14,366 nucleotides of DNA, taken from Nostoc sp. CHAB 5715 (GTDB taxonomy: Bacteria > Cyanobacteriota > Cyanobacteriia > Cyanobacteriales > Nostocaceae). Positions 5,703 to 12,948 of this stretch are shown here, piece by piece. How positions within the stretch are numbered: the first letter of the stretch is position 1; each line of letters begins with the position of its first letter. The position numbers and the translations under genes were made by a program. The stretch is taken from contig NZ_JAIVFR010000051.1 of NCBI RefSeq assembly GCF_020829685.1, positions 1 through 14,366 on the forward strand, read 5' to 3'. Below the pieces are notes generated by a model. It was not told the DNA's origin and did not search any database. It was given only the letters and a program-made list of their open reading frames with translations.

Positions 5703-5774
5703 AGGCGATCGCACTTTATCTCCCCCAGAAAATTCCAAAATTAGGTAGATTGTCAGTGGTTATTTAATTATTTA

Positions 5775-6413
5775 CTAAATCATCGCTTCCAATTCTTCCA
5801 AAGCTTGAAAACTTCCTACTTGCCAACTACGTTTTACGGCAGCAGGGATAATCTGAGTAATAGCTATATCCTCAAAATTAGGACTGGTATCAGATTTTAT
5901 GTATTTCCCCTCTTTCAGCAAATAAATAGAAAGGTTTCCACTGTCGTAAACCCATAATTCTGGGACTCCAATGGCTTCATAAGCATCAAGAGTAGTTTTC
6001 GATGTGACATCAGTCTCAATCGCTAAATCTGGCGGCGGATCATCAGGTTGCAAGCGGCGATGACCAATCATTCGTTGATAATTCTGAATGTAAAAGCAAG
6101 CATCAGGTTCAACTCCTGCTACACCTTGCCGTTTAAATGTGGTGGAACCAAAAGGTTGGTATCTGATATCTTTAGCCTTCAACAATATTTTGACAATATC
6201 AGAAATTAAATCTTTGGGTATTTCATGTTCTGGTAAAGGAGCCATCATTTCTAAAGTACCCTGGCTATAGGCAATTCGTGTAGTTCTTTTTTCTCCCAAT
6301 TCTTGTAAAATAGATTCAAATTCTTCCCAGCTAACATCTGGAATTGTCACTGTGCTACCAGGTGCTAACTGCATCCGGCTAACAGGTTTGAAAACGGGGA
6401 TAGCAGCAGTCAC
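5775..6413 (-). CDS. Uma2 family endonuclease-like protein (DUF820)
   Basis: Cyanobacterial genomes carry many copies of this PD-(D/E)xK-fold family; their biological role is unsettled. Family hallmarks are SWEEFESILQELGE, an E-PDACFYIQN motif, PPDLAIETDVTSK and AIGVPELWVYD. The acidic pair and SK lysine are candidate active-site residues. The frame is open to an ATG at 6470 (231 aa). I prefer the GTG at 6413 (212 aa, MTAAIPVFKPVSRM...) because GGAG lies 9 nt upstream of it and because the extra N-terminal stretch is translated from low-complexity sequence that looks like common intergenic repeat (ttgtactgagcttgtcgaaa). A later ATG at 6374 would give 199 aa. It lies downstream of dapL on the same strand with a hairpin between, so it is probably a separate transcript. 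Confidence 0.88.
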   Translation of the reverse strand: MTAAIPVFKPVSRMQLAPGSTVTIPDVSWEEFESILQELGEKRTTRIAYSQGTLEMMAPLPEHEIPKDLISDIVKILLKAKDIRYQPFGSTTFKRQGVAGVEPDACFYIQNYQRMIGHRRLQPDDPPPDLAIETDVTSKTTLDAYEAIGVPELWVYDSGNLSIYLLKEGKYIKSDTSPNFEDIAITQIIPAAVKRSWQVGSFQALEELEAMI

Positions 6414-6485
6414 GTCGCTTCGCTCCAATTCAAAATTCCAAACTTGTACTGAGCTTGTCGAAATATTCAAAATTCAATATCTATT

Positions 6486-6519
6486 AGGTTGCGGTGGATA
6501 ATATAGCCCACCGTAACCT
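6486..6519. repeat. Hairpin between the Uma2 gene and dapL
   Basis: aggttgcggtgg (6486-6497) pairs with ccaccgtaacct (6508-6519), 12 bp with one mismatch. No T-run follows on either strand, so it is called a palindromic repeat; it may still stabilise the dapL transcript's 3' end. Confidence 0.5.
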
Positions 6520-6565
6520 TTAGATTAATAGGATGAGTTTAACAAAAACGGCTAAAAGCGATCGC

Positions 6566-7801
6566 TTACACCTTAAACTTCTCTGTAATCCGCTTCATCG
6601 CCTCTTCCACATTCTCCCGACTGTTAAACGCCGAAATGCGGAAGTAACCTTCACCCGCAGCACCAAAGCCAGAACCAGGTGTCCCCACAACGTTGACAGT
6701 TTGCAGCAACTTATCAAAGAATTCCCAACTGGATAAACCATTAGGAGTTTTCACCCAAACGTAAGGTGCATTCACGCCACCATAAACTGATAATCCGGCG
6801 GCTGTGAGTTTCTCGCGGATAATTTTGGCGTTTTCTAGATAAAAATTCACCAATCCCTTAATTTGTGCCTGTCCTTCTTCAGAGTAAACCGCTTCGGCTC
6901 CCCGTTGGACGATGTAAGAAACACCATTAAACTTGGTAGACTGGCGACGATTCCAGAGTTTCCATAGTTCCACATCGGAACCATCGGCGGCTTTTCCTGT
7001 AAGTGTCTTCGGTAAGACAGTTAACGCGCACCGAGTTCCCGTAAAACCTGCGTTTTTGGAGAAAGAACGAAATTCGATCGCAACTTCTCTTGCACCTTCA
7101 ATTTCATAAATTGAGTGAGGAATCGATGGATCGGTAATATAAGCTTCGTAGGCTGCATCAAAGAAAATAATCGAGCCATTGGCTTTGGCATAGTCTACCC
7201 ATGCCTTAAGATATTCTTTGGTTGCAGTTGCGCCAGTGGGGTTATTGGGAAAGCAGAGATAAATTAAATCGACTTTCTTTGAGGGAATCTCGGCACTGAA
7301 GTTGTTATCAGCCGTAATTGGTAGATAAACTAAGTCTTCAAACTCGCCTTTCTCGTTGGCATCTCCCGTATTTCCCACCATAACGTTAGTGTCTACATAT
7401 ACGGGATAAACGGGGTCAGTAACGGCAATTATGTTGTCATGTCCAAAGATTTCCAGAATATTGCCGGTGTCGCACTTGGAACCATCGGAGATAAAGATTT
7501 CGGAAGCATCTATATCGGCTCCTCGTGCTTGGAAATCGTGAGTAGCAATTTTCTCCCGCAACCAAGCGTAGCCTTGCTCTGGCCCGTAGCCTTTGAAGGT
7601 ATTGCGATCGCCCATTTCTTCCACAGCTTTAATCATAGCTGTGCGGCAAGCCTCCGGCAAAGGTTCGGTAACATCGCCAATGCCCAGCCGGATGATTTTA
7701 GCATTACTGGTCGCTTCTGCAAAGGCATTCACCCGCCGAGCAATTTCTGGAAACAGATAACCTGCTTTCAGCTTCAAGTAGTTGTCGTTAATAGTTGCCA
7801 T
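6566..7801 (-). CDS. dapL: LL-diaminopimelate aminotransferase
   Basis: A PLP-dependent class I/II aminotransferase that converts tetrahydrodipicolinate directly to LL-2,6-diaminopimelate with glutamate as amino donor, in the lysine and peptidoglycan pathway of cyanobacteria, plants and Chlamydiae. At 411 aa it is the usual bacterial length. The start [20 protein letters not shown] is the family's typical N-terminus. Motifs seen: [10 protein letters not shown] (40-49), FPNNPTGA (184-191), FFDAAYEAY (213-221), the Schiff-base lysine in [13 protein letters not shown] (K249), and the substrate-carboxylate arginine in FRISAF (R388). It is a cytoplasmic dimer by family. No Shine-Dalgarno is evident before the ATG, and a terminator's T-tract lies only 11 nt upstream. 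The upstream neighbour ndh is on the same strand but appears to be transcriptionally separated by that terminator. Confidence 0.97.
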   Translation of the reverse strand: MATINDNYLKLKAGYLFPEIARRVNAFAEATSNAKIIRLGIGDVTEPLPEACRTAMIKAVEEMGDRNTFKGYGPEQGYAWLREKIATHDFQARGADIDASEIFISDGSKCDTGNILEIFGHDNIIAVTDPVYPVYVDTNVMVGNTGDANEKGEFEDLVYLPITADNNFSAEIPSKKVDLIYLCFPNNPTGATATKEYLKAWVDYAKANGSIIFFDAAYEAYITDPSIPHSIYEIEGAREVAIEFRSFSKNAGFTGTRCALTVLPKTLTGKAADGSDVELWKLWNRRQSTKFNGVSYIVQRGAEAVYSEEGQAQIKGLVNFYLENAKIIREKLTAAGLSVYGGVNAPYVWVKTPNGLSSWEFFDKLLQTVNVVGTPGSGFGAAGEGYFRISAFNSRENVEEAMKRITEKFKV

Positions 7802-7812
7802 AGTAAATTATG

Positions 7813-7854
7813 AAAAAACGCCCTCAAACAGCTTACTGCTAATTTATGAGGGCG
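7813..7854 (-). terminator. Intrinsic terminator after ndh, 11 nt before the dapL start codon
   Basis: On the minus strand CGCCCTCA (complement of 7847-7854) pairs with TGAGGGCG (complement of 7819-7826), followed by six T (complement of 7813-7818). The loop is 20 nt. It fits as the ndh terminator, but it may instead act as an attenuator in a dapL leader. Confidence 0.75.
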
Positions 7855-7924
7855 GGGAGTGGGGAGTGGGGAGTGGGGAGTGGGGAGATGAGGGAGATGA
7901 GGGAGATGGGGGAGATGAGGGAGC
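7854..7924. repeat. G-rich tandem repeats: four ggggagt heptamers then 9-bp units
   Basis: Four ggggagt heptamers (7854-7881), then ggggaga, then four 9-bp units tg(a/g)gggag(a/c) (7889-7924). The four GGGG runs with 3-nt AGT spacers also match a G-quadruplex pattern on the plus strand. The first unit overlaps the terminator stem. Confidence 0.85.
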
Positions 7925-7950
7925 AGGGGAGGAAGAACTATTGCTTTTTA

Positions 7951-7992
7951 CCCATGCCCAATGCCCAATGCCCAATTCCCAATTCCCAATTA
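7951..7992. repeat. Heptanucleotide STRR (ccaatgc/ccaattc), six units
   Basis: Units are cccatgc, ccaatgc x2, ccaattc x2 and ccaatta. The last unit contains the TAA stop of ndh (7990-7992), the same arrangement as at the htpX stop. Confidence 0.9.
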
Positions 7993-9345
7993 GACATTTA
8001 CTGGTTGTTTATTATCGGCTGATGTGTAATTGCGATCGCTAATTCCAAACTGGGTGAGCGATTCTTGTCCTGTAATTAATCTTGCTCCGCGATTACGGGT
8101 GAAATAGTTCCATGCCCACTGAATCATTACTACTAATTTGTTGTCAAATTCAATTAAAAAGTAGATGTGAATCACTAGCCAAAATAACCATGCAAAGAAA
8201 CCTTTCAGCTTGATAAAACCCAAATCTACCACAGCAGAATTGTGTCCAATCATCGCTAAACTACCTCGATCAACATAAGAAAAGGGCGGTAAACTGTTAC
8301 CTGCAAGTCGCTGTTGGACTAGTGTTGCTACATATTCACCTTCTTGCTTCGCTACAGGTGCAACACCAGGTAGCGGTTTACCATTTTGATGAGAAAAATT
8401 TGCTAAATCGCCAATTACAAAAATATTAGGATGTCCCTTAATACTCAAGTCAGGTTCGACGATAATCCGTCCAGCGCGATCGCATTGGGCACCTGTGCGT
8501 TCTGCTAGCACTTTTCCCATTGCGGAAGCTTTCACACCTGCTGCCCATAATACCGTTTTTGAGGCAATTTCTTTAACTTCATCACCTTGTTTGAGGGTAA
8601 CAATATCATCTTCAATATTCGTCACCAGTGTTTTTGTCTGCACAACCACCCCCAAGCGCGTCAGAGATGCTTCTGCTTCTTGTGATAACTCTGGTGCAAA
8701 GGGTGGCAGAATCCGATCCAGACCTTCTAATAGCAAAATCTTGGCTTCTGATGTGTCGATGTTACGAAAATCTTCTTTGAGAGTTTGATTTGCTAATTCT
8801 GCGATCGCACCAGCTAATTCTACACCAGTAGGGCCACCACCAACAATTACAAAGGTCAACCAAGCACGGCGTTTTTCTGGATCGGTTTCTTTTTCTGCGG
8901 CTTCAAACGCCGTAAAAATCCGGCGACGCATTTCTATGGCATCTTCTACTGTTTTCAAGCCTGGGGCGAATTCTTCCCAGTTGTCTTTGCCAAAATAGGA
9001 ATGCTTGGCTCCTGTGGCGACAATTAACGTATCGTAAGCTATTGTTTCGTCGCCCACAGTCACTTGTTTTGCTTCTGGATCAATATTATTCACCTCTCCC
9101 AGCAGCACTTTCGTATTCTTGCTCTTGCTGAGGACAGAACGCAACGGTGAGGAAATATCAGCAGGAGATAGCGCACCTGTGGCAACTTGGTATAAAAGGG
9201 GTTGAAATAGATGAAAGTTACGTTTATCAATCAGAGTAACGTTTACTGCTGCCTTGGCGAGTGTTTTTGCCGCATAAAGTCCACCAAAACCACCGCCAAC
9301 AATAATTACTTTATGGGGTGGATTATTGTCAAGTGAATTTACCAT
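7990..9345 (-). CDS. ndh: Type II NADH dehydrogenase (NDH-2), NAD(P)/FAD-dependent oxidoreductase
   Basis: A single-subunit, non-proton-pumping flavoprotein that passes electrons from NADH to quinone at the membrane surface. At 451 aa it has two Rossmann domains. FAD-binding IIVGGGFGGL is at 14-23, NADH-binding VIVGGGPTGVELAG at 166-179, and the second FAD segment IFVIGDLAN at 308-316. The quinone-site signature AP..AKQEG is at 329-336. The C-terminal stretch at about 383-416 (FFAWLFWLVIHIYFLIEF...) is hydrophobic and fits membrane attachment. There is no obvious Shine-Dalgarno. A candidate minus-strand promoter lies at 9372-9402. The 3' end runs into STRR heptamers and a terminator. In cyanobacteria NDH-2 enzymes are thought to act partly as redox sensors or in plastoquinone reduction; which role applies here is not readable. 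Confidence 0.95.
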   Translation of the reverse strand: MVNSLDNNPPHKVIIVGGGFGGLYAAKTLAKAAVNVTLIDKRNFHLFQPLLYQVATGALSPADISSPLRSVLSKSKNTKVLLGEVNNIDPEAKQVTVGDETIAYDTLIVATGAKHSYFGKDNWEEFAPGLKTVEDAIEMRRRIFTAFEAAEKETDPEKRRAWLTFVIVGGGPTGVELAGAIAELANQTLKEDFRNIDTSEAKILLLEGLDRILPPFAPELSQEAEASLTRLGVVVQTKTLVTNIEDDIVTLKQGDEVKEIASKTVLWAAGVKASAMGKVLAERTGAQCDRAGRIIVEPDLSIKGHPNIFVIGDLANFSHQNGKPLPGVAPVAKQEGEYVATLVQQRLAGNSLPPFSYVDRGSLAMIGHNSAVVDLGFIKLKGFFAWLFWLVIHIYFLIEFDNKLVVMIQWAWNYFTRNRGARLITGQESLTQFGISDRNYTSADNKQPVNV

Positions 9346-9371
9346 AAGAAATGTTATCGTGTTTGCCGACT

Positions 9372-9402
9372 ATTGTAACTATTCTTAACAAATTTGTATC
9401 AA
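9372..9402 (-). promoter_or_regulatory. Candidate ndh promoter
   Basis: Minus-strand TTGATA (complement of 9397-9402) and TACAAT (complement of 9372-9377) are spaced 19 bp apart, about 27 nt before the ATG. The spacing is slightly long, so this is a weak call. Confidence 0.35.
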
Positions 9403-9579
9403 AATTGTCATCAGATATTTTGTATTACTCTTTACATTTGAAAAAGTATTAAAGTAATTAAAACTACAGGATAAAGAGAAATTTTCAAGATGGAGGTGCA
9501 GACAATAAGAGTTGGCAATATTTGAATCACTCTTTGCCTGTGTATATTTATCAAAGGTAGATGTATGATTTATGCAAGC

Positions 9580-10404
9580 TCACTCAGAACTAGTTGATTC
9601 TGGTGTTTGTGTTAAACGTGGTGAATGAGTTCGCCGCCAACGGTTAAAGCCATAGACAAGGGCAGCAAAAATTAACAAATAGGGACTATAAACAATTAAC
9701 CAAATACCCAGCTTGAGTAAGCCAACGGAAAATGAACTCAAAGAGTGGGTAGATTTATTCCAAGTTTCCTGAACTTGCAAACCAAAGGCAGGTTGTGAAC
9801 TGGTGCTAGAAACTGCTGCTTCTAAATTCAGCGTAATAGTGGAATAAGCAACTTGATTTTGTAGGCTTTTGAGTTGGGCATTAATTTGTTCTATGGTTTC
9901 TCGGACATTACTTAATTCTTGGGCAACACTAAGCACATCTCTAACAGAACCCGCCCGATCCATAATTTTTTGCAAATTAGCTTCAGTTTTTTGCAAATTG
10001 GTTAATCTAGCTTGGAAATCTACCAGGCGATCGCCCACATCTTCTGCCGTGATATTACGAGTCTTAACAGTACCCAATTTAGCTAATTCTTCCAGGGTAG
10101 ATTCCAGCAGATTCTCTGGTATCCGCAATTGTATTGTTGCTGTGTGACGCGAATTGTCATTTTTGGGTTGTTGTTGTTTCAACCCGATCAAATCCCCTTG
10201 CTGTTTATTGATAATTTGCGAAACAGCATCAATAGTCTGATCTACAGAGTTGACAGTCAAAGATATTGCTGCCTTTTTGATCAGTTGGGGACGAGAACGG
10301 GCTATTGGTGCAGCTTCCGCCTTTTGGGAAATAGTGCTTTCACTAGCAGGTACTTGATTTACCGTGCGATCGGCTGCAATTGGAGGTACAGCCTTATTCG
10401 CCAT
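9580..10404 (-). CDS. DUF4349 domain protein, apparently lacking its N-terminal signal
   Basis: At 274 aa it is built as a disordered Ala/Pro/Ser-rich segment (1-42), then the DUF4349 core. The core has a beta-rich part (KKAAISLTVNSVDQTIDAVSQ, 43-63; TIQLRIPENLLESTLEEL, 90-107), a coiled coil (about 126-185) and a beta end. One membrane helix (about 229-251) and a short basic/Ser-Thr tail follow. Family members normally begin with a lipoprotein signal peptide. Here the first ATG (10404) gives MANKAVPPIAAD with no signal, and the frame extends upstream only to a stop at 10483-10485. The gene start lies inside the 3' end of a truncated methyltransferase frame (46-nt overlap). I infer that the 5' end was lost in a rearrangement. 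Function of the family is unknown, probably membrane-associated. Confidence 0.82.
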   Translation of the reverse strand: MANKAVPPIAADRTVNQVPASESTISQKAEAAPIARSRPQLIKKAAISLTVNSVDQTIDAVSQIINKQQGDLIGLKQQQPKNDNSRHTATIQLRIPENLLESTLEELAKLGTVKTRNITAEDVGDRLVDFQARLTNLQKTEANLQKIMDRAGSVRDVLSVAQELSNVRETIEQINAQLKSLQNQVAYSTITLNLEAAVSSTSSQPAFGLQVQETWNKSTHSLSSFSVGLLKLGIWLIVYSPYLLIFAALVYGFNRWRRTHSPRLTQTPESTSSE

Positions 10405-10976
10405 CTGTACGGTCGGACATGGAGCGATTTCTTCAACAGTAAGTGTGGAGGCTTGAGGGTCATAATTGAGCCAAGGTCGTTTTCAATTTGCACGCGTAGC
10501 AACCGTTGCACGATTTCGGGCAGATCCTCAACACTACCAAGCCACCGGGAAACTGCACCAGCCATTCCAGCGCGGCTAGTAAGTTTGCAGTGCGCCCATC
10601 GTCCAACACTGGCGGTTTGTGCCAAGCCTGTTCTCACTTGTCGCGCCCGGACGAAAAATCGTCTAGCCCTTTCCAGGTCAGACAAACTCTCTTCTTCTTT
10701 GGCAATAGCAATCCGAAATTCTTCACGCGAAAATGGGGTTAACCCAATCGCCTTGATGAGTTGGTCTTTTTGGTCGCGTAGTACGCGAAAAAAGTTGACT
10801 ACCTGGCCATCAATATCATTGTAGGTTTCCACAGGCGAAGGCTCCCGGTTCAACAACACGGCTGCTGAACCGCCAAAGGGTTCGCAGTAGTGGGTCGTTT
10901 TTGACAACAAGGGTAAAAGCCAGTCTAAATGACTGTACTTGCCGCCATACCAACCAAATGCAATTTTCTTTGCCAT
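10359..10976 (-). pseudogene. DNA adenine methyltransferase (D12/Dam family), 3'-truncated
   Basis: The N-terminal half of a class I N6-adenine methyltransferase. From the ATG at 10976 (MAKKIAFGWYGGKY...) there are 205 codons. AFGWYGGK at 6-13 is the AdoMet-site FxGGK motif and CEPFGGSAAVLLNRE the following motif, then YNDIDGQVVNFFRVLRDQ and the helical target-recognition region. After RLLRVQIEN similarity to the family stops and the frame ends in unrelated sequence (LKPPHLLLKKSLHVRPYRWR...). The catalytic DPPY motif, expected shortly after this point, is absent. The fragment cannot be an active methyltransferase on its own. GAGG lies 9 nt before this ATG, so it is preferred over the in-frame ATG at 11117. 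It is probably the remains of a solitary or restriction-linked modification gene; no restriction partner is seen. Confidence 0.85.
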
Positions 10977-11345
10977 GAAAGCCAACCTCAAAGGGAGTGT
11001 TTTACCCAAAACCGAGGATAAGGGTAAAACGCAATTTATTATATAGTCTTGAGAAATAAAGTATAAACGTTTAAGAAGAAATGAGATTGGATGATTAACT
11101 TGCTGTAGTACTACCATCGGGGTTCAATTTCAACCGCGTAAGCCGGACAGTATTATAAATATCTTAAGCAGAAACAATAGATACTGAAATACAGGTTATT
11201 TGTAAAGCAGCTTTACCTACGAGTACGCCGTGACGGTTGCGCTCGAATCGCTGTGATAGCTATGCCAACAGGCTAAAAACTAACTAAGGAGAAATGGAAA
11301 ATGACTATAAGTTTTAGACAATAAGATTTACTTTATAAATAGTCT
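10977..11345. other. Region upstream of the methyltransferase remnant
   Basis: It holds the promoter and inverted repeat (10999-11043), an AT-rich stretch with no recognisable gene, and a direct repeat at its left end (11324-11347). A plus-strand aaggag at about 11286 followed by very short frames (6-7 codons) is the only translation-like signal. Nothing else is identifiable. Confidence 0.5.
10999..11043 (-). promoter_or_regulatory. Promoter with operator-like inverted repeat of the methyltransferase
   Basis: A perfect minus-strand TATAAT (complement of 11038-11043) is followed 7 nt later by a perfect 9-bp inverted repeat, GTTTTACCC and GGGTAAAAC, with a 14-nt spacer (10999-11030). The -35 box is poor. 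The repeat starts about where transcription should begin, so it is either an operator or a 5' leader hairpin. Confidence 0.5.
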
Positions 11346-11347
11346 CT
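11324..11347. repeat. 24-bp direct repeat, left copy
   Basis: agatttactttataaatag plus tctct, matching 12219-12242 with one substitution in 24. It overlaps the stop codon (11346-11348) of the CFI-box gene. Confidence 0.85.
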
Positions 11348-12098
11348 AACTTACACTATTTTTTTTCACATATTTAGCTAGCCTTGGCCCTATCTTGTAA
11401 TATAAAGCAACTAAAAATGTTCCGAAAGAATTACTGAGCAATACACTATCTCTAAAGTTTCTAAAAGTATCTAAATCAGGGTGTTCTGTAGATGAATAAG
11501 CTGCTGTGGCAATAAAGCAATCTCCTTGCTGTGAATTAGTAGTTTGTAAATTAGTAGTCTGTGAATTAGTAGTTTGTGAATTAGTAGTTTTTATAACAAC
11601 TTGTACTTTTTCTTTGAGATCAATTAAACAATTATCTGGATTAGAATCAATTCCTATACACTCAACATCCCACTGACCTTGAATTGAGTTAAAAACTTCC
11701 ATAAAATTATGACCTATCCATAAATCTTGGCTACCACAACTGACAGCAAAAAATCCAGATTCATCATCAGTTCTTGTTTTTCTATAAGCTGCAAAACATG
11801 ATTTACAACAAACAATAACTTCTTCTAAGTATTCTTTGATAATTGCATAATCAGCAAGTTGAGAAGAAGGATGACCATGTATTTGTATAACTGGAATTAA
11901 AGACCAAGTTTTATAAACTGGTATATCTTGATTTGGCTCTAGAATAGCACCAACTGATTTGTATTCATCTACAGGTAGAACTTGCATAAAAGCACCATCT
12001 TCAGGAAATATTTGGGTTATACAAGTCGCTTTTACAATTTTTTTCCCTTTTGTTCTCAATGTTTCTGTTATATCTTCATAGCTTTTGTTATAATTCAT
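11346..12098 (-). CDS. CFI-box C-terminal domain protein of unknown function, 250 aa
   Basis: Residues 1-165 resemble nothing I can name. They contain cysteine clusters (VCCKSC at 96-101; FAVSCGS at 117-123; C147, C157) that could bind metal or form disulfides. A linker at 171-191 is built from five-residue TTNSQ repeats. The C-terminal segment 194-250 begins CFIATAAY and continues HPDLDTFRNFRDSVLLSNSFG...YYKIGP, matching the CFI-box C-terminal module. That short module with CFIATAxxG and a hydrophobic helix is found at the end of diverse bacterial proteins and its role is unknown. The start ATG at 12098 has no clear Shine-Dalgarno. The gene is AT-rich relative to its neighbours and sits exactly between two 24-bp direct repeats, consistent with acquisition as a unit. 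Confidence 0.85.
   Translation of the reverse strand: MNYNKSYEDITETLRTKGKKIVKATCITQIFPEDGAFMQVLPVDEYKSVGAILEPNQDIPVYKTWSLIPVIQIHGHPSSQLADYAIIKEYLEEVIVCCKSCFAAYRKTRTDDESGFFAVSCGSQDLWIGHNFMEVFNSIQGQWDVECIGIDSNPDNCLIDLKEKVQVVIKTTNSQTTNSQTTNLQTTNSQQGDCFIATAAYSSTEHPDLDTFRNFRDSVLLSNSFGTFLVALYYKIGPRLAKYVKKNSVS
11531..11590. repeat. 15-bp in-frame coding repeat, four units
   Basis: Four 15-bp units gt(g/a)aattagtagt(t/c)t encode the repeated TTNSQ/TTNLQ linker of the CFI-box protein. The 15-bp unit keeps the reading frame when copy number changes. Confidence 0.9.
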
Positions 12099-12218
12099 AC
12101 AGTTAGTTGAAACCTTAATTTCATTTTTATATTTTATTTTATACCAAGGTTCCTAAAAAATACGTAAATACTTGTAACAAATATATTAAATTTTAATTAT
12201 CCTCTCCTACTCGCCTTT

Positions 12219-12242
12219 AGATTTACTTTATAAATAGCCTCT
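12219..12242. repeat. 24-bp direct repeat, right copy
   Basis: agatttactttataaatag plus cctct, the partner of 11324-11347 in direct orientation. It lies 46 nt beyond the stop of the AAA+ fragment (minus strand) and upstream of the CFI-box gene. Confidence 0.85.
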
Positions 12243-12287
12243 TATGAGTTGGATACCTACAGGTATCTGCTCAATACCTTGTCACAA

Positions 12288-12660
12288 TTAACTGTGAACA
12301 CAGAGTTCTCCCCAATAGGTAGTAATTGCTGGAGCAAAAACAGAAGTGTCTTTTGTCGATGCAGGTTGACAAATATACTTAGCTCGATTTTCTATAGCCA
12401 GTATTCTGTCGGTATCCCTGACGTAGAGTGGTACTATCATTTCCCTTTGTTCCAAAAGTTCGGACAAACCAATCTGAATTTCCCGTCCCTGATGAAATAA
12501 TGCACGCGCTGCTTTTTCTACCATTCGTGCTAGTTCAGCACCATTACAGTTGATGGTTTTGTTGAGAATAATCCGCCATTCTTTCTCGGTCAGGCGATCG
12601 CCACCATTGCAGTATCGCTCATCAACTTGGCCTTTTTCTCTCCGTATTTTCTCTCTGTGA
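12288..12660 (-). pseudogene. C-terminal remnant of an AAA+ ATPase
   Basis: An open frame from about 12660 to the stop at 12288 reads ...GGDRLTEKEWRIILNKTINCNGAELARMVEKAARALFHQG..., then EIQIGLSELLEQREMIVPLYVRDTDRILAIENRAKYI. This is the lid/C-terminal region of an AAA+ ATPase (NGAELARMVEKAAR is the sensor-2-side helix with the conserved GAE). It resembles the C-terminus of Ycf46-like or FtsH-like ATPases. Walker A, Walker B and the rest of the ATPase module are absent, and similarity fades before about 12600. There is no convincing start codon upstream of the internal ATG at 12524, which would give only 78 aa. I call it a 5'-deleted pseudogene; the family subgroup is uncertain. Confidence 0.75.
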
Positions 12661-12753
12661 CAGTTTAGAGTGCCGAAGGTGGGTTATAAATTATCAAAAA
12701 CGATCAACTTTTTTAGACTTGAACAAAAGTGTATCACAGGCTACTATTCTTTG

Positions 12754-12803
12754 GCGATGGCTACGCCCGCCGTTCGCGGAGCGTCTCGTAGAGAAGGCAT
12801 CGC
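12754..12803. repeat. REP-like palindrome upstream of ilvC
   Basis: Starts gcgatggctacgcccgcc and ends gagaaggcatcgc, with outer gcgatg/catcgc inverted arms and an internal cggagcgtctcg. The core matches the arm of the 631-749 palindrome. Confidence 0.7.
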
Positions 12804-12948
12804 AAAACTTTTCGGTCTAGTGAAACGAGTAACTTTACTTGCTTGAGATAAAGAAGTTAGGCGATTATTGCCGTCGTAAACACTCCCCCTGAGTTCAAAG
12901 AGATAAATTCAATATTTGACAGTTCATCTATGGTTACTCAATTTGAGG

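Noticed and set aside
7782..8042. 86-codon plus-strand open frame
   Set aside because: It is a translation of the G-rich and heptamer repeats between ndh and dapL (GVGSGEWGDEGDEGD-like), so low complexity.
10129..10824. 231-codon plus-strand open frame
   Set aside because: It is antisense to the DUF4349 gene and the methyltransferase remnant; composition and lack of motifs mark it as a shadow frame.
10977..11117. 47-residue N-terminal extension of the methyltransferase frame from the ATG at 11117
   Set aside because: It would cover the TATAAT and the inverted repeat, has no family similarity, and the ATG at 10976 has a good RBS followed at once by the conserved motif.
11324..12242. Integron attC cassette
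   Set aside because: The 24-bp repeats are AT-rich, not palindromic and lack the attC core sites; no integrase is in the window.
12249..12500. 83-codon plus-strand open frame
   Set aside because: It is antisense to the AAA+ remnant, which has recognisable protein similarity.
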